Shown: positions 4,661-6,443 of the stretch, piece after piece
Layout: each line of letters begins with the position of its first letter
Position numbering within the stretch: the stretch's first letter is position 1
Source of the DNA: an uncultured Bacteroides sp.
GTDB lineage: Bacteria; Bacteroidota; Bacteroidia; Bacteroidales; UBA932
Length of the DNA: 6,443 nt
Direction: 5' to 3'
Assembly: GCA_900546925.1 (NCBI GenBank)
Contig: UREV01000038.1
Location: forward strand, 1 to 6,443
Program-made: the position numbers and the translations under genes
Notes under the pieces: generated by a model
The model's input: only the letters and a program-made list of their open reading frames with translations
What the model was told of the DNA's origin: nothing
Database searches by the model: none

Positions 4661-6265
4661 TTACCAAACAAACTCGAACCTTATATCCACAGGCACTCCG
4701 CCACGATTGACATTTGCAATATCAGCAGAAAGCGCCTCAGGAACTACAGCGTGATTGGTTTCATATTCTTTAGCGAACATGTAGTTACCGGTAGCCTGAG
4801 TGGTAAGGATAAGATTAGCCCAGTCAGCTACGACACCAGCCACTTTATCATAATTCACATGGTAGAGACCATCCTTGTTACGCTCGAAAGCGCCATTGTT
4901 CTTCAAGAAGTTATAGCACATCATGTTAGCACGGCCGTGAGCGTCAGCAGCGCCGAAACGCACTGAGCGGACGAGACTTGCGATATAAGTAGTGATGGCA
5001 GCCTCCTTGGAAATGAGAGGAATCTCGCCTTTGTCGATAAGATTGCATACCATATAGAGACCGAGAATATCAGCCTTGGCCTCTTCCCAGGTAGCATACT
5101 GATTACCGAGAGCAGAGCTGACAGAACCGAGTCCGTTTACAGTCTCTTTGACACCGAGACCGTGAGCCACCTCATGGAAAGTAACATTCCAGAAGAACGC
5201 ATCAGCGCTGAGATATCTCTGCTGCTCAGGCTCGAAAAGAATCTTTCCGATAGGATAAACGATCTTGTCGAACTTGGCCTTGATAACATTGCGGAGCTGA
5301 AGACGTCTTGTACCCTTTTCAGCCTGGACCTCGTGGTCGTTAGGAAGGTTGATGGCGATAGTCTTACCGCCGGCATTGGCGTCACCTGCATAGTAAATAG
5401 CGTCATAAACGAACATATCTGACTCAGTACCAGGCACAAAAGTCTTATACTCCTCTGGGCAAGGAAGAGTCTTCTGAAGCTCAGGAAGCATAGCGATATA
5501 CTTGGTAAGCTCGTCAGTCTTCTTGAGGTCCTTCAACAAAATGAAGCACTCGTAAGAAGTCTTGAGGCCATTTATACCATCCTCATAATTCTCTATAGGT
5601 CCGATCACAAGATCCATCTTGCTGTCTTTCATATCCATCCATGCATAATCAGACTCCTTGTAAGAATCAGTACGCAAAGCTTCAGCTCTCTTGAGGAGGT
5701 AATTTCTTACACTCTCTTTAATGGTCATAGTAGCCGCAGCCTCGAGATATCCGGCGATCTTATCTACACTTTCCTTATATTCATCGTGATACCATACTAC
5801 CTTCAGTTTGCCGTCCTCTCCCCTCTTGATGAGAGTATACGGACTCATCTTGGCAGGATCTTCGAGAGCATCGAACTCCTCCTTAGTCATGTCAGCAGGA
5901 TAGAAACATGCTCCGGCAGGTTTTGCTCCATAGCCGTCGATGAACGGCTGATTGTCATCCATACGGTCCCAAGGTCCGTAGTTAATGATAGCCAAGTCTT
6001 TGGCAGGGCCATCAGGAAGAGCCATAATGGCATTCTTGTCACCGAAAGTCTGTTTCCAGAAAATGTTGTCCACCTCATCGGCAGCCTTTCTGAAAAGATT
6101 CAGAACTTCTTTACCATTGTCAGAAATACCCTCCATGTATGGAGAGCCGATCTGGAACACCGCGTAAGAATCCACCTTTTCCTGAAGTGGAGATTTCTCC
6201 GCACGGTTGCCGCAAGAAGCTACGGCAGCAAGGCAAACGCCTCCGATTATTAATTTTTTTATCAT
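4661..6265 (-). CDS. M49-like (dipeptidyl-peptidase III-related) zinc peptidase lipoprotein
   Basis: This 534-residue predicted zinc exopeptidase is an envelope lipoprotein. The N-terminus MIKKLIIGGVCLAAVASC is a lipoprotein signal with lipobox VASC (Cys18), which fixes the ATG at 6263-6265. The following residues GNRAEK lack an acidic cluster, so it may stay on the periplasmic side. The zinc site is HEVAHGLG (His364, Glu365, His368) and the downstream EEAKAD (residues 394-399), in which Glu395 would be the third ligand by analogy with the EECRAE motif of DPP III. Canonical DPP III has a six-residue HExxGH helix; here the motif is five-residue HExxH, and the protein is shorter than the roughly 650-740 residues of classical members. 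I recall that relatives in Bacteroidota are often annotated as Zn-dependent hydrolases or, misleadingly, dihydrofolate reductase. The expected activity is removal of dipeptides from short peptides, but specificity is unproven. The gene is convergent with the M6 gene. Confidence 0.85.
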   Translation of the reverse strand: MIKKLIIGGVCLAAVASCGNRAEKSPLQEKVDSYAVFQIGSPYMEGISDNGKEVLNLFRKAADEVDNIFWKQTFGDKNAIMALPDGPAKDLAIINYGPWDRMDDNQPFIDGYGAKPAGACFYPADMTKEEFDALEDPAKMSPYTLIKRGEDGKLKVVWYHDEYKESVDKIAGYLEAAATMTIKESVRNYLLKRAEALRTDSYKESDYAWMDMKDSKMDLVIGPIENYEDGINGLKTSYECFILLKDLKKTDELTKYIAMLPELQKTLPCPEEYKTFVPGTESDMFVYDAIYYAGDANAGGKTIAINLPNDHEVQAEKGTRRLQLRNVIKAKFDKIVYPIGKILFEPEQQRYLSADAFFWNVTFHEVAHGLGVKETVNGLGSVSSALGNQYATWEEAKADILGLYMVCNLIDKGEIPLISKEAAITTYIASLVRSVRFGAADAHGRANMMCYNFLKNNGAFERNKDGLYHVNYDKVAGVVADWANLILTTQATGNYMFAKEYETNHAVVPEALSADIANVNRGGVPVDIRFEFVW

Positions 6266-6297
6266 CGTTAAATGGTTTTTATCCTAAAAAACGCAAA

Positions 6298-6341
6298 AAC
6301 GGGGACAGCGACACTTAAAAAATATAGTTCGTTTCCCCGTT
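6298..6341 (-). repeat. Inverted repeat in the M49-gene leader, terminator-like
   Basis: AACGGGGA (6298-6305) is the exact complement of TCCCCGTT (6334-6341), with 28 nt between. On the minus strand the second arm runs straight into T-rich sequence (TTTTTGCGTTTTTT), so a transcript entering from the right would see a terminator-like structure about 33 nt before the ATG of the M49-like gene. It could end an upstream minus-strand gene, attenuate the M49 gene, or act as a DNA operator around the TATATTTT box. Confidence 0.5.
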
Positions 6342-6369
6342 AAAATAGTTTATTACTTAAGTTTCGCAA
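6340..6369 (-). promoter_or_regulatory. Candidate promoter for the M49-like gene
   Basis: On the minus strand TTG (6369-6367) is followed after 19 nt by TATTTTAA (6347-6340), which matches six of eight positions of TAnnTTTG. Another possible -7 box, TATATTTT, lies downstream at 6326-6319 but has no clear -33 partner. With the first, the transcript would begin near 6334 and include most of the inverted repeat described separately; with the second it would include only the distal arm. Both are weaker than the promoters of rplY and the M6 gene. Confidence 0.35.
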
Positions 6370-6443
6370 GGGCGAAACACCGCTTTTAGAGCCCGAGAGG
6401 GCGAAAGTAAGTCCCTTCCCCGAGGGGAGGGATTTAGGGTGAG
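6361..6443. repeat. Cluster of three GC-rich hairpins, likely interspersed repeat
   Basis: Three stem-loops follow one another. GTTTCGC/GCGAAAC (6361-6367 and 6372-6378) closes on AAGG. GCCC/GGGC (6391-6394 and 6399-6402) closes on a GAGA tetraloop. TCCCTTCCCC/GGGGAGGGA (6412-6432) has one bulged T. The nonamer AGGGCGAAA occurs twice, at 6369-6377 and 6398-6406. Read on the minus strand, the right end (CACCCTAAATCCCTCCCC) resembles the CCCTAAATCCC-type intergenic repeats I have seen many times in Bacteroidota genomes. The element runs into the window edge, so its full extent is unknown. No coding sequence is evident here. Confidence 0.55.

Noticed and set aside
5786..6253. Plus-strand 155-codon open frame opposite the M49-like gene
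   Set aside because: It lies wholly antisense to a well-supported lipoprotein gene and its translation has no domain features.

Overview
The window reads as a chromosomal segment from a member of the Bacteroidota, most likely the order Bacteroidales. The evidence is: start codons preceded by A-rich leaders without Shine-Dalgarno sequences; promoter cores of the TTG/TTTG - about 19-20 nt - TAnnTTTG type; a small Hc1-type histone-like gene of the kind common in this order; and lipoprotein peptidases typical of these bacteria. The genus cannot be determined from the sequence alone.

Left to right: positions 1-65 hold what may be the last 20 codons of an unidentified plus-strand gene. Positions 66-321 show no convincing gene. 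A promoter (322-329) then drives a leader of about 125 nt, rich in potential hairpins, ahead of rplY (ribosomal protein L25, long CTC-type form, 464-1129). An intrinsic terminator separates rplY from pth (peptidyl-tRNA hydrolase, 1206-1775) and ends only 11 nt before the pth start codon. A separate promoter region precedes a 57-codon Hc1-like chromatin protein gene (1897-2070). A strong hairpin follows, and its distal edge overlaps the promoter of a 761-residue M6-family metallopeptidase lipoprotein (2231-4516). The minus-strand gene 4661-6265 encodes a second, unrelated zinc-peptidase lipoprotein, resembling dipeptidyl-peptidase III (family M49). The two peptidase genes converge on a 144-bp region with a perfect 16-bp terminator hairpin and two smaller palindromic structures. 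The right edge (6266-6443) holds the M49 gene's leader, with an inverted repeat and T-runs, and a dense cluster of three hairpins that looks like part of an interspersed repeat.

The first half is housekeeping translation and nucleoid function: L25 binds 5S rRNA, Pth recycles peptidyl-tRNA, and Hc1 binds DNA. The second half is envelope proteolysis: an M6 endopeptidase that may face outwards, and an M49-like exopeptidase that may face the periplasm. I see no mobile element, CRISPR array, tRNA or rRNA, and no clearly undescribed multi-gene system. The best leads are non-coding: the structured rplY leader, the hairpins tied to the starts of pth, the M6 gene and the M49 gene, and the right-edge hairpin cluster. 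On the protein side, the five-residue HExxH of the M49-like protein and the uncharacterised N- and C-terminal domains of the M6 protein deserve a look.
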